Below, in pieces: positions 44,409 through 55,079 of a stretch of 64,000 bases of DNA (the first letter of the stretch is position 1; every line of letters starts with the position of its first letter). The position numbers were made by a program, and so were the translations under genes. This DNA is from Aurelia coerulea (taxonomy: Eukaryota; Cnidaria; Scyphozoa; Semaeostomeae; Ulmaridae): positions 48,448,124-48,512,123 of the forward strand of contig CM076943.1 of NCBI GenBank assembly GCA_039566865.1, read 5' to 3'. The notes under the pieces are model-generated. The model ran no database searches. It was not told the origin of the DNA and worked only from the letters and a program-made list of their open reading frames with translations.

Positions 44409-47400
44409 CTGTAAAGAGAGAAATGATGTTGGTTAGAATTTTAAAACCACAACCACCATGTTGCATGTCCCCATCGGCGTAGGGGGAGATAAAATTTGGG
44501 GGGGGGCTGCCCGATAAAGAATCTATTGTTTGAGAAAATTTTGCCCGACTTGAGGCGGATTTCTGCCCGATTATGGCTGATTTTTGCAAATTTTTCTGGC
44601 GTTGGGGATGCTGCAGCCCCCCAGCCCCCAGCCCCCAGCCCCCTGTCTCCTACGGTTATGCATGTCCCATATATTTTATTTTATTTTCATGCTTTAGTTA
44701 AATCGTTTTTAGCCTCGGGGTAGTCACAGCCTTTTGCTCTTCGGGGTATCGTTCCAGTAGTATTGCATAGTAATTTGTAGTAATATATATTGTAATAGTC
44801 TAGTGGATACGAAAAAAGAAGTTGAAAAAATCGGCAAGATGGAAGAAATATGGAGGTGGTAAATGTTAATTGAGAGTCCCAGAAAAATTGTTCGATGTTT
44901 GATTAGATATTAAAAAGTAACAATAAGATGTACAGGCTCCTAATTAGATAAACCTGTTCCTATGATTTTTAATCCATTTTTGATGCCAGAATCTTGCAAA
45001 TCCGCCAAGAATTCACGGAGCTATAAGCTTTTGAAATCCTAGTTTGTGCGAAAACTGAAACCAGACCCCCCTAACTGACTTTTTTTCAAAAAGACGTCCC
45101 AAAGTCGAGGTAGAATAAGACTGTCCAATGTTTTACCTCTCCTCGATATCAGAGCCAACAAAATAGGGCTTCAAAGGTAATATAATTCTTGTAATATTGC
45201 CAAAAATTTGCTTAAAAATGCAAGTATCCAAAAAACATGGCATAAAACTTCATCGATGAGAGACGAGGCCATTCCAAATTAAGCTCAACAGGATTCCTTG
45301 AAGCATCCATAACCTTGATTCAATGTTAAAAAAAGCTAGTTTATCTAAAGTTATTTTCAAATTCCATTTGATTTGCTTTAAACAAACGAGATTCTACCCT
45401 TTCACAAAATATGCAAGTTAGGGGCGTCTGGTTTCAGCTTTCGCACAAACTTGAACTTCAAAAGCTCGTAACTCCGTAATCAATCAATAAAACGTAACTC
45501 GTAATATTTAGACGATTTGATTTGCTAGCTTTTGGTGTCTAAATTAATTTAAAATCTCAGCAATTTGGTTATCTTGACATGGAGCCCGTTCATTGTTTCA
45601 TTACTATTTTACATTTAATGAAAGGCCGAACAAACTTTGGACACACTGTACACAAATTTACATAAAAGCAAACTTTTACATAAAAACACACAATTTTCTA
45701 TCTTGGTAAGTGAATACAGCCAGCTGGATGGACTCCAACATAGTAACTGCATTTGAGGGGAAGATCTTGATGAATTCACAAGGAGAGGGGATGTGATTTA
45801 TGCAATTCAGTGGAGTGGACTATATATGGAATTCACTTACCAGGGTAGCAAAATTCAAATGCTTCGATCGCCCGCACAAATAACAAAATGGTCGATTGTT
45901 CTCATACAATTCATTTCAATAATAGCTTTGTAGCTTTGTAGCATTTAATAGCAACATCAATAACAACGTTTTGTTTACAAGGGAAAATGAAAAAGGGCCC
46001 CATTTTGACTTAGGCCACTGGGGCAAAAGTACTAATTTTTCCTTCACTACTGGGACAAGCAAAGGGCCCACTGGGGCAAATGTCCCACCAGTCAGTACGT
46101 TAAAAAATACCCTGGACACTAAATTGGAGTATATATCTGATGCGTTGTAATTCCAGGGCCGGGTTGTTCAAACCACGATTAGCGCTAATCTTGGATTAAA
46201 GGCATGATTCTGTATACCATTTGCATAGTCCTAATCCGGTATTAGCCTAATACCAGTTTTGAACAACCGGGCCTAGGTGAAAGCGAAAACGTACTGCGTT
46301 TGAAAAAATGCTGCTCCCTGAATGTCAAAGCAATATCGGGTGAGCCAGAAAACATTTCCCACATTTGAAAATTCATAACATCAAGAGTACTGAACGGATT
46401 GGAATGAATCAATATTTGCTTGTAAGCCAAAAGATCGAAGTATTTTTTTGATTTTTCTCGCCTTCTTATGAGCACTAGAAAATTGGTAAATTTAAATTAG
46501 AAAACTTGGTGGTTGCAAAATGAATGAAAAAGGCCTAAAATATTTGATCAAACCATAAAGGACTCCTCACTCAGAAAAACAAAGAAAATGCAATTTCTGA
46601 TGGTTGAGAGATATCGTCTACAAATTTATTGCCATGGGATTGGAAATCTTTAGTGTCTGTTTGAGAATCTATATCTTATAACTCTTGAGAGAGCTGAAAC
46701 GCCTGTGCGCATTGTTCCGTGTTAAGTGAGTCCTAACGACTTGATCAAAAGTGTTTTAGGCCCTTTTCACTCATCTTGCAGCCATGACATTTTTGTAAAG
46801 TTGAATTTACCTATGTTTGCAGTGCTCGTAAGAAGACAAGAAGAATCACAAAATACTTCGATCTTTTGGCTTTTAAGTCGAGTTTGAATCATTCAAATCC
46901 ATGAAGTACTTGTGGTGCTACGAATTTTCGAAAATGGGAACTTTTTTCTGGCTCACCCGGTAGTACTGAAACGTTGTTGTTTCATTGCCAATGTATTCAG
47001 TTAGACTCACGAAATAGTCCCAGTTATCGCAACAACTACAGCAACAGCAATGACAACAACAACAACAATATATACTTTTGCTCAAACTGGGACTTATGGA
47101 CTTTCACATCAAAAAGTGGGACGAAAATAAACAATGGGCGCACAGATTTTTCTGTGCCCTTGGAAACGAGGTTAATGGCCTCTTTTCGGCAGTTGGAGAA
47201 TTTCAGGAGCTGTGCTCTGTTTGCGTGCACTATTGCTAGATGAAGATTGCCTTCAAAATCAGGAAATTCTTGTTGAAACTGAAAGGTTTGTTAATTCTTA
47301 TATTAAAGAAACATTCATGCGAATACTTGTGACTTTTGTTCATTGCTAACGTCACTCAAAACTTGAATTTTGAGGCGTTTTATTATCTGACGACTGAGCT

Positions 47401-50400
47401 GACAATTTAGGCCCACCGCCATTAGTCGCCTTTTCATACAGCGTTGCTATGGTTTCCATATCGGACATGAAATCGAGGGAAACAATTTCGTCCCAATTTT
47501 CAATGTGAAAGTCCATGAGTCGTAGTTATAGCGTCCATCAGCCTATCAATAGCAATAACTACGAACTTGCAATCAGTCTAGTATTCAGTTAGATTCTGTA
47601 ATTTACCCGGCTCAATCATTTTGTTTTGTCTAACCAGTAAGATATACCTTGATGCTTCCACATTCATTTAAAACCCTTCTCAAAAGATAAGAGCCAGATA
47701 TCTTAGAACAGAGTAGAATGAGGCTCAAAAGGGTTAGCTAGAACTGGCAGCTCTCCTCAGGCCTTTCTGCAGATAAGCAAAAGATTTCATTTCCGATATC
47801 AAATAAAGTTGATTTATCTTGATGAATATTTTTGTTTTAAATTTGCAAACGAAGTTAGCGTAGCCAATAAAACAAACTTTAATGGTTTCATATTCACAAG
47901 GGCCATACCAAAGATAAGAACGATTCAGTCACCTAAAGTTCAAGCGAGATAACGCGGCGCCTGCCAAGCCACAACTCAACTGAAAATCAATGCCACCCAA
48001 ACCCACAACTAATAATTCATAAAAAGAAAGAGAGCAACTAGGTAAATGAGAAATGAATTACAAAGCATACATAACATTAAATAATATATCGTCCAACCCA
48101 GAACCTTCTTTCCCACGAGTCGAGTTCTACTTGTTATACCCAGACTGAATATGGGGACTTTCTTTTGAATATTGCAATGAATTCATTCTAATTAGCTGGG
48201 TCATACGAGTCGAACATGTAACAATTGATTCGAACGCAAAGCATTGACTTGAAGAGTAAAACAATTAACACAAGAAGCCTTTGCAACGGGTATTTTGCTG
48301 GTATCTCAGGTATTGCATTAAGTGGCTCTTAAAAGTGTTTGGTGGTTGTATACAGTAATTCATTAAACATGTACTATTTTAGACAGTAAATATGTTTTGA
48401 CAGCTTATTGGTTACAAGTTTTCTTTTATGGATTGCTTTCAAGGTCAGTCGTTTTACCATGTGTGTATCTGACCCGAAGATAGCTTTGTACACAGTTTCT
48501 CTCGATTGCTCCTCCAGAGCGCAGCTTGTCTTGACATGGATCCAAAGGGAAAAAGAGAGCAAAGGAATGTCTTCAGTAGACTCACTACGTAGTCCCAGGT
48601 ATCGCAACGACTGCAATGATAGCAGCAACAACACTTTGAAATTTTTGAATAGAACTGAATTGTTTGCTCAAACTGGCTGTTTGAGCAGCTTAGTTTGACC
48701 GTCCATCAATCTATCAACTTCAATAACTACAGCTATGACATCATATGACATCATTCTATGTCTTTAGTAGCTCCCACAAAATGCTGACCAATCAAACGAA
48801 TCTTTACCTTTTTTGAAACAGGGTATCTTTCGATCTTGATACCATATTGTAGGGATTCATAAACTATGGTGTTCTTTTAAATTATTTCATGTTACGTCAA
48901 ACAGTTTAGAAATTATGATGGTTTTAAGTTGTTTTGAAAATTTTTCTTGAATTCTTGAAAGAGAAGAAAAACATTCTAATTCTGAAAATATAGACGATTT
49001 CAGAAAGATCCAACGGTAGAATTATAGAGAAATAGCTAACGTTTCTTGGAAGTAATTCAGTTCAAAGAAATAGGTCACTCAATTTTACACCAGCCATTTT
49101 AAAGATTTGGAACCTATGCTAACAATGATAGTAATTTGAATTTTTCCTGCAGGCCACCGGGGTGACCCAAACAATTTCACGAGCTATAGATCGAGAATAG
49201 CTTCCTGAAAGTAGTTGCTATGAACACCAAAGTGGTATCCGCAAATGGCTGATGGGCTTAGCCATCGTTTAAGAAGTTGCTTGGTCTATTGAAGCTATGA
49301 CAATTTGGTAGATCATCCTTTCTCGGAATTTGAAAAAGGCGAATTCGAAGTTTGGCCAATCAGAAGCCAATCATTTTGCAAATAACGAATTTTCCCACAA
49401 GACATCAAATCCATTTCCACTTCAAGTTTCTTAGAATATTGACTGGAAAAGGATGGGAATTGCTTCACTCAAAATGAAGGCGAAGTTGCGGGTTTTAGCA
49501 CAAAGCGCTGGGATCACAGAAGTAGCTGAGCGCTAATCGAGTCCGTGCCCCTTGTCATGACGCTCAAGTGGTGGGCTCCACTGGGTATCAAGCCCTGTCC
49601 ACCTGACTGTTCTGGCTGCAAAGTCAGGGGATTGCATCACTGCGCCACAACACCTTCAAAAGAGATATGTGCGCTTGTAAGTTTTCCTTGTACCTGGTTT
49701 TTGGACAGTATCATAGCTTAAAGTGACGATGAAGCATCTTGAAACATAGCCAAGCTTTCCAACTTAACGTTGATACAAATCATTTGACAATAACATTTGA
49801 TTCCAGAGAGCTATTTATGATCCAGCTCATTACATCTCGGCTGTAATTAGACAAAGCACCATTTTTTCTTACTACGGTACAATGTTGATTTGAAAGGCTA
49901 TTGTCAGGGGAGTTAATCAGAATAGCGGTTTGTCTTGTCAAATCTTTTCACGGTCCCCTTCAGGTAAATAGTATTAGGTCCAATCCTTTGAAGAACAAAC
50001 TGTTGCAGCCTTTCTTGACATTTTGGTATATGTCAAAATTACAGGATTTTCTTTCCATAACAAAAATCAAAACTGTTGTAATTGTTGAAATTATTGCGGC
50101 AAGAACACTCACTCTTTTGGTTTATGATTTAGAAATCTGATGATGTCACATCCTCAAGAGAGTTGAATTTGAGATATGCTGTAGTCATGAAAATAACGAA
50201 GACTGAGAAGTCCAAAATGTTCAAGAGGGCACAGGTAGAAACATGAAGATTGTTATGAAACTCTTAAGTAACTCCTAAAAATCTCTTCTCAGTTCTCAAA
50301 ATCTGACAATTTTAAGAAACTTTCGTTACAGGGTCAAATTCTTAGTTTCTTTTAAACATACGTGCAAATCATTCCTTGAAAAAGGTTGGACAAAACGCTG

Positions 50401-53400
50401 CTAAATGATCCATAATATGGATCATTTAACAGCGTTTTGTCAAACCTTTTTCAAGGATGAGACATCTTCACTTGCTTGCTATTATGACATCTACTTTCCA
50501 CCTCCTTTTATTTTTAGAATGCAACACCAGAAATCTTTTTAAATATTATTTCTCCAAACAATTATTGCTTTTATATTTAGATGTAGCCCCTTGACCCTCA
50601 CAACATGCTGACATGTTGAACTACATTCAAAGATGAGATATTTGTAAGAAGCTTCTAGCCACAAGTCAGGCTTGAAAGCATAACACGTGCCCTTTTGGTG
50701 ACAATATTTTGTCGCAGTCAAATCATGGATTAAAATGTCTTGTTTCAAATGAATTTTGTTCTATTTTTCTTTTCTTTTTACCTGGAATTCACAATTTTCT
50801 CAATATTCAAATGACAACAAAGATTAAGTTTATCCTCAAGAGCTCATTTTGTTTTCATATAAGGCATGTGGAGGATTAGTTAAACATTAAATTAGCAAAA
50901 TTGATTATAATGAGGTCTTCCTTCATTATTTTTCATGAACTTATTTTGTTCACTTTACATTTTTAACTTGGTTGCTCTTTCGAAGTTGCTCTCCTCTGTG
51001 TACTCAAAAGACGGACATATTCTCGACAATTTGCAACACAACGAACTTCCTAATAACCACGGGGTAGGGGTCTGCCGCGAGCATATAGACCAATATTTTG
51101 AAATGATACCCTTGGCTAGACCGTTGCTAGGCCAAAAATGCAAAAAATTATATCCTAGGCTAGACTAGAAGTCTGAAAATGTATATCCTTCGTTGCGGCA
51201 CATCCCCAGGTACCTTTAATACGGAAGAACCCCCCCCCCCATGCTAATAACAAACTTAGAAGGCTGAGCTATTTTGACACTGTATAGCAACTGTTTGGAC
51301 ACTATTTTGAATGTGAATTATATTATTTATTTGTTTTGAGATCTTACTAAGTAATTTGGGAGCCCTCTTGACAAAGCTAAATTAACTCTACACTTCCGAC
51401 ATTGAAAACATGAAAGAAACGTAAGAAATTTTTTGGCAGCAAAATGGCGCAAAAATTTAAGAAACTGCCTACCAGCCACAGACATTAGTTTCTTATAGAA
51501 AGATACGTGTAGTACACTAAAAAATTAAGAAACTTTAGTGCCGGGTTATAATTGTTTAATAACCTTATTATGCTGGAGAGATAATCAATGGAGATATGTT
51601 CTTGAGGGACACAAGAGGCTCACGAGGGTCAAGATTAAACATAAAGTCACGATCTTGAGCAAACTCCTAAGAATCCACAAAGAAACTTTGAATGCTCAAA
51701 TGCTGAAAGTTTCAAGAAATTCTAAGTGGAGGATCAATTTATTAGTCTCTTACACTAATTTTTTGCAAGGAACTAAGAATTTGGGTCCATACTGAAAGTT
51801 TCTTAAAATTATCAGATTTTGAGCACTCAAAGTTTCTTATGAGTTTCTTAAAGGGTTCCATGACAATCTTCATGTTCACTGCCTGTGCCCTCGTGAACAT
51901 TTCAAAACAAGTTTTTTTAAGCCTTTCCAATTTTTAGACATTACTCAAATACCTTACGAGCAATATGCTACATGAATCAAGTGAAAATAAATAAAAAATA
52001 TGACAAGGATTTCCTTTATCAAAATAAATAGTTTCTTAACTTATATTTTCTCAGTACTGGAGTTTTTGATTTCTTGTTGATCTGAGAGTTGAGTTCCTTA
52101 TGGGCAGTTTCTTTGCAAAAAATTACGTGTATGCTGACAGGAAGTTCACTGGAGAGCTCTTGGTCTGTAATAGATATGCTTCAAACTTAGCAAAACATAG
52201 AGAAGAAAGATAATATTTCATGACTTACTTTGTGTAATTTGTAGTAAAGTCCACAAGAATTGCAAACTGGTTTTCCTTCTGAATCTCTTCGCCATAGTGT
52301 TGTTTCTGTTGTTTTGCAATTTGAGCAAAAGTTTCCAGATTTTTTCGATTTACTCTGAAATTAGAGATTAGTCAAATTATAAATTCTCTTTATCCTTATC
52401 TCATTGATTTTTGGAAATATTGCTGCAATACTATGACTGAAATCATCAAGTAACATTGGATCAAAAATCTATATTCTCATCGTTTAATAAGCTGAACAGC
52501 ATTTACAGATGTTGGTTGAAAAAATCGAAAACATCTTACAAATTTGTCAATCTTCTAACGGTACGTCTCCTGGAATTGTCAACTTAGACTGCGTTCACAC
52601 GATGCCGGCACATTTTGAAAACGGTGAAAAATGTGACGGATAGGCCTCCCGTTCACACGAAAGCGGCACACTGTTTGCCGGCAGATTTTGAAAACGGTAG
52701 AGTTGATAATGGAACTTTTTGAAAACGGTATCGTGTGAACACTAGCTCAAATTTGCTACCGTCACATTTTTCACCGTTTTCAAAATGTGCCGGCATCGGG
52801 TAAACGCAGTCGATACAGTATCTACAAAAACATTCAAGAAAATGAAGACTAAAAAGATTGTCATCTTTTGCCCTATTCTCTGATATATAATCAAACAGCC
52901 CATTCCACCGAATTGTACTCCGAAAGTTGCGACATTATTTTTTCTTTATTTCGCATTCACAGATCATGTCCACTTAGGTGCAATGATTTGTTCTTTTTCA
53001 TTCAATATAAATATTTGCAAAAACGAAAATTCTTAAAAAGTATCTACGAACTACTTTACTACACTACGAGGACAATACCATGGGGAGAAGAAGACGATGG
53101 CTAACCCATGGCTACCCCACGGCTATAACATAAACATAGGGAACTAGATTATATATAGTGTACCGTTGAAGAGGGCCTAACCATGCGAAGAAAACAGGCA
53201 TCAATGTGGTCTTTTGCGCTTTTTGTTCTTTATTTCAGTACTGACTAGTTTCGCCCACAAGGGCATCTTCAGAGCAACACATAAGGAACTAAATTAAATG
53301 TATCTTAGAATCAAATACAATTACAAAAGGCTATGTATAAACAATTTTTACTGATAAACACTGGAGTCGGTTTCACATTGGATGTCAGGCAACCATAGAC

Positions 53401-54131
53401 GATGATGCTGAACAACAGGACCCCAGCCGAAATAATAACAACGACAACAACTGTCCACGTCACTGCTCCTCTCCGAGAGTCGCTATCGCTTAAAACAATT
53501 CGCTCATGCTACCAGGTCGGGGTTGCTTTTCGCAACATCGAGAGAATTCAATTTAAGTGTGAGTTAATGATTTCATTTGGTAGTGCAACATACAACAAGG
53601 TTTGCAGCATTGCACGAGGTAAGTAAGGCTGATGCGCAGCGATGATGATAAATGATTTATGTTTGAAAACTAAAAACTTACCTCAACTTTGAATTCATCT
53701 GTGATCCCGAAATGATGTGTGCCATGATATGCGGTCAACGCTTTGTATTCTTCATGTCCAAAGGCTACAAATTGAAATAAGTCAAATTCATAAAAAAGCC
53801 AATTTTCGTTTTATTCCATCTACTTACAGCGAAAACGATAATAAAAGCTATCTCGGAGCAGTTACTTTGAGGACAAACATAACATAGGCAATTTTTTCTT
53901 TCTTGATTTGGTATCGTATTATCTCTAATTCTCAATCCTTTCCTTCATTGCATTACTCATAGTCACACTTACTCTTTCTCATCTCCTCTTCCATCTCTTA
54001 GCAATCTTGGAAATCATCTGATCTAGTTGGATCTTACTGCGTTCATATTTTTCCACAAGACTGGACAATAAAGTTTGGTATACAAGATCTTTGAATTCAC
54101 CAGCCACGACATGATGAATCAAAGTACTCAT
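44298..54131 (-). CDS. GATA: Short single-finger GATA transcription factor (gene 2, 4 coding exons)
   Basis: Spliced gene joining, in transcript order, 54131-54038, 53764-53682, 52354-52229 and 44408-44298; 137 residues and TAA. Seen: one canonical finger, Cys69-X2-Cys72-X17-Cys90-X2-Cys93 with [18 protein letters not shown], then the tail VNRPLAMKK and RNRKSS. Phases are 1, 0, 0, identical to gene 1, and every junction is GT-AG, so the frame closes without adjustment. The two exons before the finger (residues 1-59) hold no cysteine and show no recognised domain; residues 12-35 look helical and charged. The start has an in-frame TGA two codons upstream and a TATA box 39 nt upstream. The finger and tail exons are firm; the first two exons are inferred from splice signals and phase. 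Inference: a duplicate of gene 1 that lost the N-finger. It could activate, or compete for GATA sites because it has little sequence outside the DNA-binding domain. Confidence 0.72.
44462..44670. mobile_element. G-rich hAT-like MITE in intron 3 of gene 2
   Basis: GGCGTAGGGGGAGAT at the left and GTCTCCTACGG at the right, with direct repeats TGCATGTCCC just outside on both sides. The core carries TGCCCGATTATGGC-type repeats and C runs. Confidence 0.55.
44868..45650. mobile_element. Mariner-like MITE family A, copy 3, intron 3 of gene 2
   Basis: GAGTCCCAGAAAAATTGTTC with GATGTTTGATTAGATATTAA at the left and ACATTTAATGAAAGGCCGAA with GGACACACTG then TA at the right. Confidence 0.72.
45838..46115. 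mobile_element. Diverged relative of the CAGGGCATT hAT MITE
   Basis: The right end TTAAAAAATACCCTGG with CACTGGGGCAAATGTCCC resembles the 14438-14796 element; CCAGGGTA at 45840 may be the left end. Confidence 0.4.
46334..46962. mobile_element. Mariner-like MITE family D, copy 2, intron 3 of gene 2
   Basis: TA, TCGGGTGAGCCAGAAAACAT at the left and TTTTTTCTGGCTCACCCGG, TA at the right. Inner sequence matches copy 1 in intron 2 of gene 1, in reverse orientation. Confidence 0.82.
46993..47582 (-). repeat. Family F element, right copy of the large inverted repeat
   Basis: Reverse complement of 41215-41790 with few differences, including the GTT/CAA run and GATGAAGATTGCCTTCAAAA. Begins about 30 bp after a family D MITE. 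Confidence 0.85.
48578..48742 (-). mobile_element. Family F, short internally deleted copy
   Basis: GACTCACTACGTAGTCCCAG and TATCGCAACGACTGCAATGA at one end and CCATCAATCTATCAACTTCA at the other match the two ends of the 46993 copy with the middle missing. Confidence 0.6.
48760..49125. mobile_element. MITE family J, half copy, intron 3 of gene 2
   Basis: Matches 23400-23740: CATATTGTAGGGATTCATAA, AATTATTTCATGTTACG and CAATTTTACACCAGCCATTT. Confidence 0.7.
49476..49658 (-). mobile_element. tRNA-derived SINE, family 1, copy in intron 3 of gene 2
   Basis: GCGCTGGGATCACAGAAGTA, CCCCTTGTCATGACGCTCAA and the head GCGCCACAACACCTTC; same strand as gene 2. Confidence 0.85.
50165..50357. mobile_element. 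MITE family G fragment
   Basis: GAGGGCACAGG, ATGAAGATTGTTATGAAACT and TTCTTAGTTTCTTTTAAACA match 63395-63535 in the same orientation. Confidence 0.5.
50374..50456. repeat. Near-perfect 83-nt hairpin in intron 3 of gene 2
   Basis: CCTTGAAAAAGGTT at the left pairs with AACCTTTTTCAAGG at the right, and the arms run on through AAAACGCTG and TAAATGATCCAT to the centre CATAATATG, with only one or two mismatches. Length would suit a microRNA-like or tiny MITE hairpin; no function shown. Confidence 0.85.
51050..51251. mobile_element. G-tract MITE family L, copy 2, intron 3 of gene 2
   Basis: CACGGGGTAGGGGTCTGCCG at the left and a C run ending CCCATG at the right. Exact 8-bp duplication CTAATAAC. 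Same GATACCCTTGGCTAGACC core as copy 1 but about half the length. Confidence 0.9.
51270..52145. mobile_element. MITE family G copies, adjoining, intron 3 of gene 2
   Basis: 51270-51515 holds the right half of a family G element (TTTAAGAAACTGCCTACCAG, TTTCTTATAGAAAGATACGT). 51516-52145 is a second, longer member with many TTTCTTA and TAAGAAA words and an end CAAAAAATTACGTGTATG. Confidence 0.55.
52229..52354 (-). CDS. GATA: GATA gene 2, exon 3 (zinc finger)
   Basis: Acceptor TTTCAG and donor GTAAGT bound exactly 42 codons, the same length and phase as exon 3 of gene 1. The finger reads [20 protein letters not shown] then [22 protein letters not shown] and GLYYKLHK are shared with gene 1 exon 3; Ser replaces Ala in the second cysteine pair and SEGK replaces NANGD. 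Four zinc ligands intact and no stop. There is no nearby methionine, so simple ORF finding misses it. Confidence 0.92.
52587..52811. mobile_element. Palindromic MITE in intron 2 of gene 2
   Basis: GACTGCGTTCACACGATGCC, GGCACATTTTGAAAACGGTG at the left pairs with CACCGTTTTCAAAATGTGCC and GGCATCGGGTAAACGCAGTC at the right, arms about 50 bp. A relative of the GTTTACAC group. Confidence 0.82.
53068..53445 (+). repeat. Interspersed repeat R1, copy 2, with inserted foldback arm
   Basis: Matches 10345-10575 at both ends (CTACGAGGACAATACCATGG, GATGATGCTGAACAACAGGA). The middle 53190-53285 carries the arm GCCCACAAGGGCATCTTCAG also seen at 9500. Confidence 0.6.
53682..53764 (-). CDS. GATA: GATA gene 2, exon 2 (occupies the N-finger position, no finger)
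   Basis: Acceptor TTTGTAG abuts 53764 and donor GTAAGT follows 53682 on the minus strand. The 83 bases give two bases of codon 32 and residues 33-59, reading [14 protein letters not shown] and on to FKVE. Phase is 1 in and 0 out, the same as the N-finger exon of gene 1, but it is 66 bases shorter and has no cysteine. It is either a worn-down N-finger exon or an unrelated replacement. Real exon likely, homology open. Confidence 0.6.
54038..54131 (-). CDS. GATA: GATA gene 2, exon 1 (start)
   Basis: Proposed first coding exon: ATG at 54131-54129, 31 codons and one extra base, then donor GTAAGA (54037-54032). The peptide starts [16 protein letters not shown] and continues as a charged, likely helical segment ending VEKYER. 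The leftover A joins CC of the next exon to give Thr32. Read without splicing, the frame runs only to codon 50. Support is the donor match, the phase match to gene 1 and the promoter motifs upstream. No family recognised. Confidence 0.55.
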
Positions 54132-54162
54132 AACTCAATGTTTATCGAAGTGTAAATTCGTT

Positions 54163-54170
54163 ATTTATAT
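54163..54170 (-). promoter_or_regulatory. TATA box of GATA gene 2
   Basis: On the minus strand TATATAAA begins 39 nt before the ATG at 54131. A start site about 31 nt downstream would leave a leader under 10 nt, which is short but possible. CCAAT-type motifs in inverted pair (54294-54308) and a GATAGG site (54284-54289) lie upstream, inside an inserted MITE. Confidence 0.45.
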
Positions 54171-54216
54171 ACCAATCTTTATGAATGAATCATTGGCATA
54201 AACTGTACTATCCGCC

Positions 54217-54472
54217 TTAAAGGCATTGAGTCATGGTAAAAAGACCACGTATACCCAAATTGCAAAAATTGCTGAGTCATGGTGATAGGTTACGCCAATC
54301 TGATTGGCTGTTATTCAAACTGCACACATGATAGTGCAGCCTCGCAATGGGCTCAGCGTAGACGACGTATTTGTGAAGTTGATGTCTGATCACATGAAAA
54401 CAGACTGATCACATGAAAGCAGACAGACTCCCAGCGGAGAATCGCTATATACCATAACTCAATGCCTTTAAA
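54217..54472. mobile_element. TTAA-type MITE in the promoter of gene 2
   Basis: TTAA at 54217-54220 and 54469-54472; ends AGGCATTGAGTCATGGT and ACCATAACTCAATGCCT differ at one position. It starts 47 bp upstream of the TATA box of gene 2 and brings in the CCAAT pair and a GATA site. Confidence 0.82.
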
Positions 54473-55079
54473 ACAGAAATTATTTTGATTGAGATCGGTC
54501 TTCGGTGCTCCCTGGTCTTGCCGCTCATGACTTAAATGCTATAAGAACTCCACCTAACATTAAAGAGTTTGTGCAAGGTCAAAAGCTTGCATTTGCAGAG
54601 GGCTATCTTTAAAACGCGGAATCCGTGATTTCCATGCAGAATCCGGAATTTCCACATTTTATTTTTTCGGATAGCACTTAAGGTGCTTCTAAAATACAAT
54701 ACTAAGGTAACAAATAGTGAAGGTAACTAAATAAAGAGAGAATATTACCTACCACCTATAAGCTATGCCAGCCGTGGTTATGCAGGATGTTTCAGGAAAG
54801 TTTTTAAAGGATGGAACCAATATTAATGTGTGTATATCATGCTGTTTTGGAACGGCATGTTATCTCTCACAATCGTAATTCTTTGGTGTAACGATGGTCG
54901 GAATAGGAATACGAGTTGATAGTTAATGTCTATGCTTTGATATCTGACTTATCGCAACTCTTCAGCTAAAATCCCACATGGATACTTCGGAGCTTTAATT
55001 TTAAAGAGGGACAATAGGCAGATATATGTTAAAAGTTTGTTGATTAATAAACTATTTCCATAGCTTTAATTAAACTAGG
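54473..55079. other. Upstream flank of gene 2
   Basis: No gene seen on either strand. Confidence 0.4.

Noticed and set aside
53402..53626. 74-codon plus-strand frame as a gene
   Set aside because: It starts within repeat R1, lies antisense in intron 2 of gene 2, and has no recognised domain.
53822..53890. Alternative gene 2 exon ending in GTAAGT at 53824 on the minus strand
   Set aside because: The donor is good but phase 1 is needed to join the next exon, and that frame has a stop 11 codons back; the 54131-54038 exon fits phase, start and promoter better.
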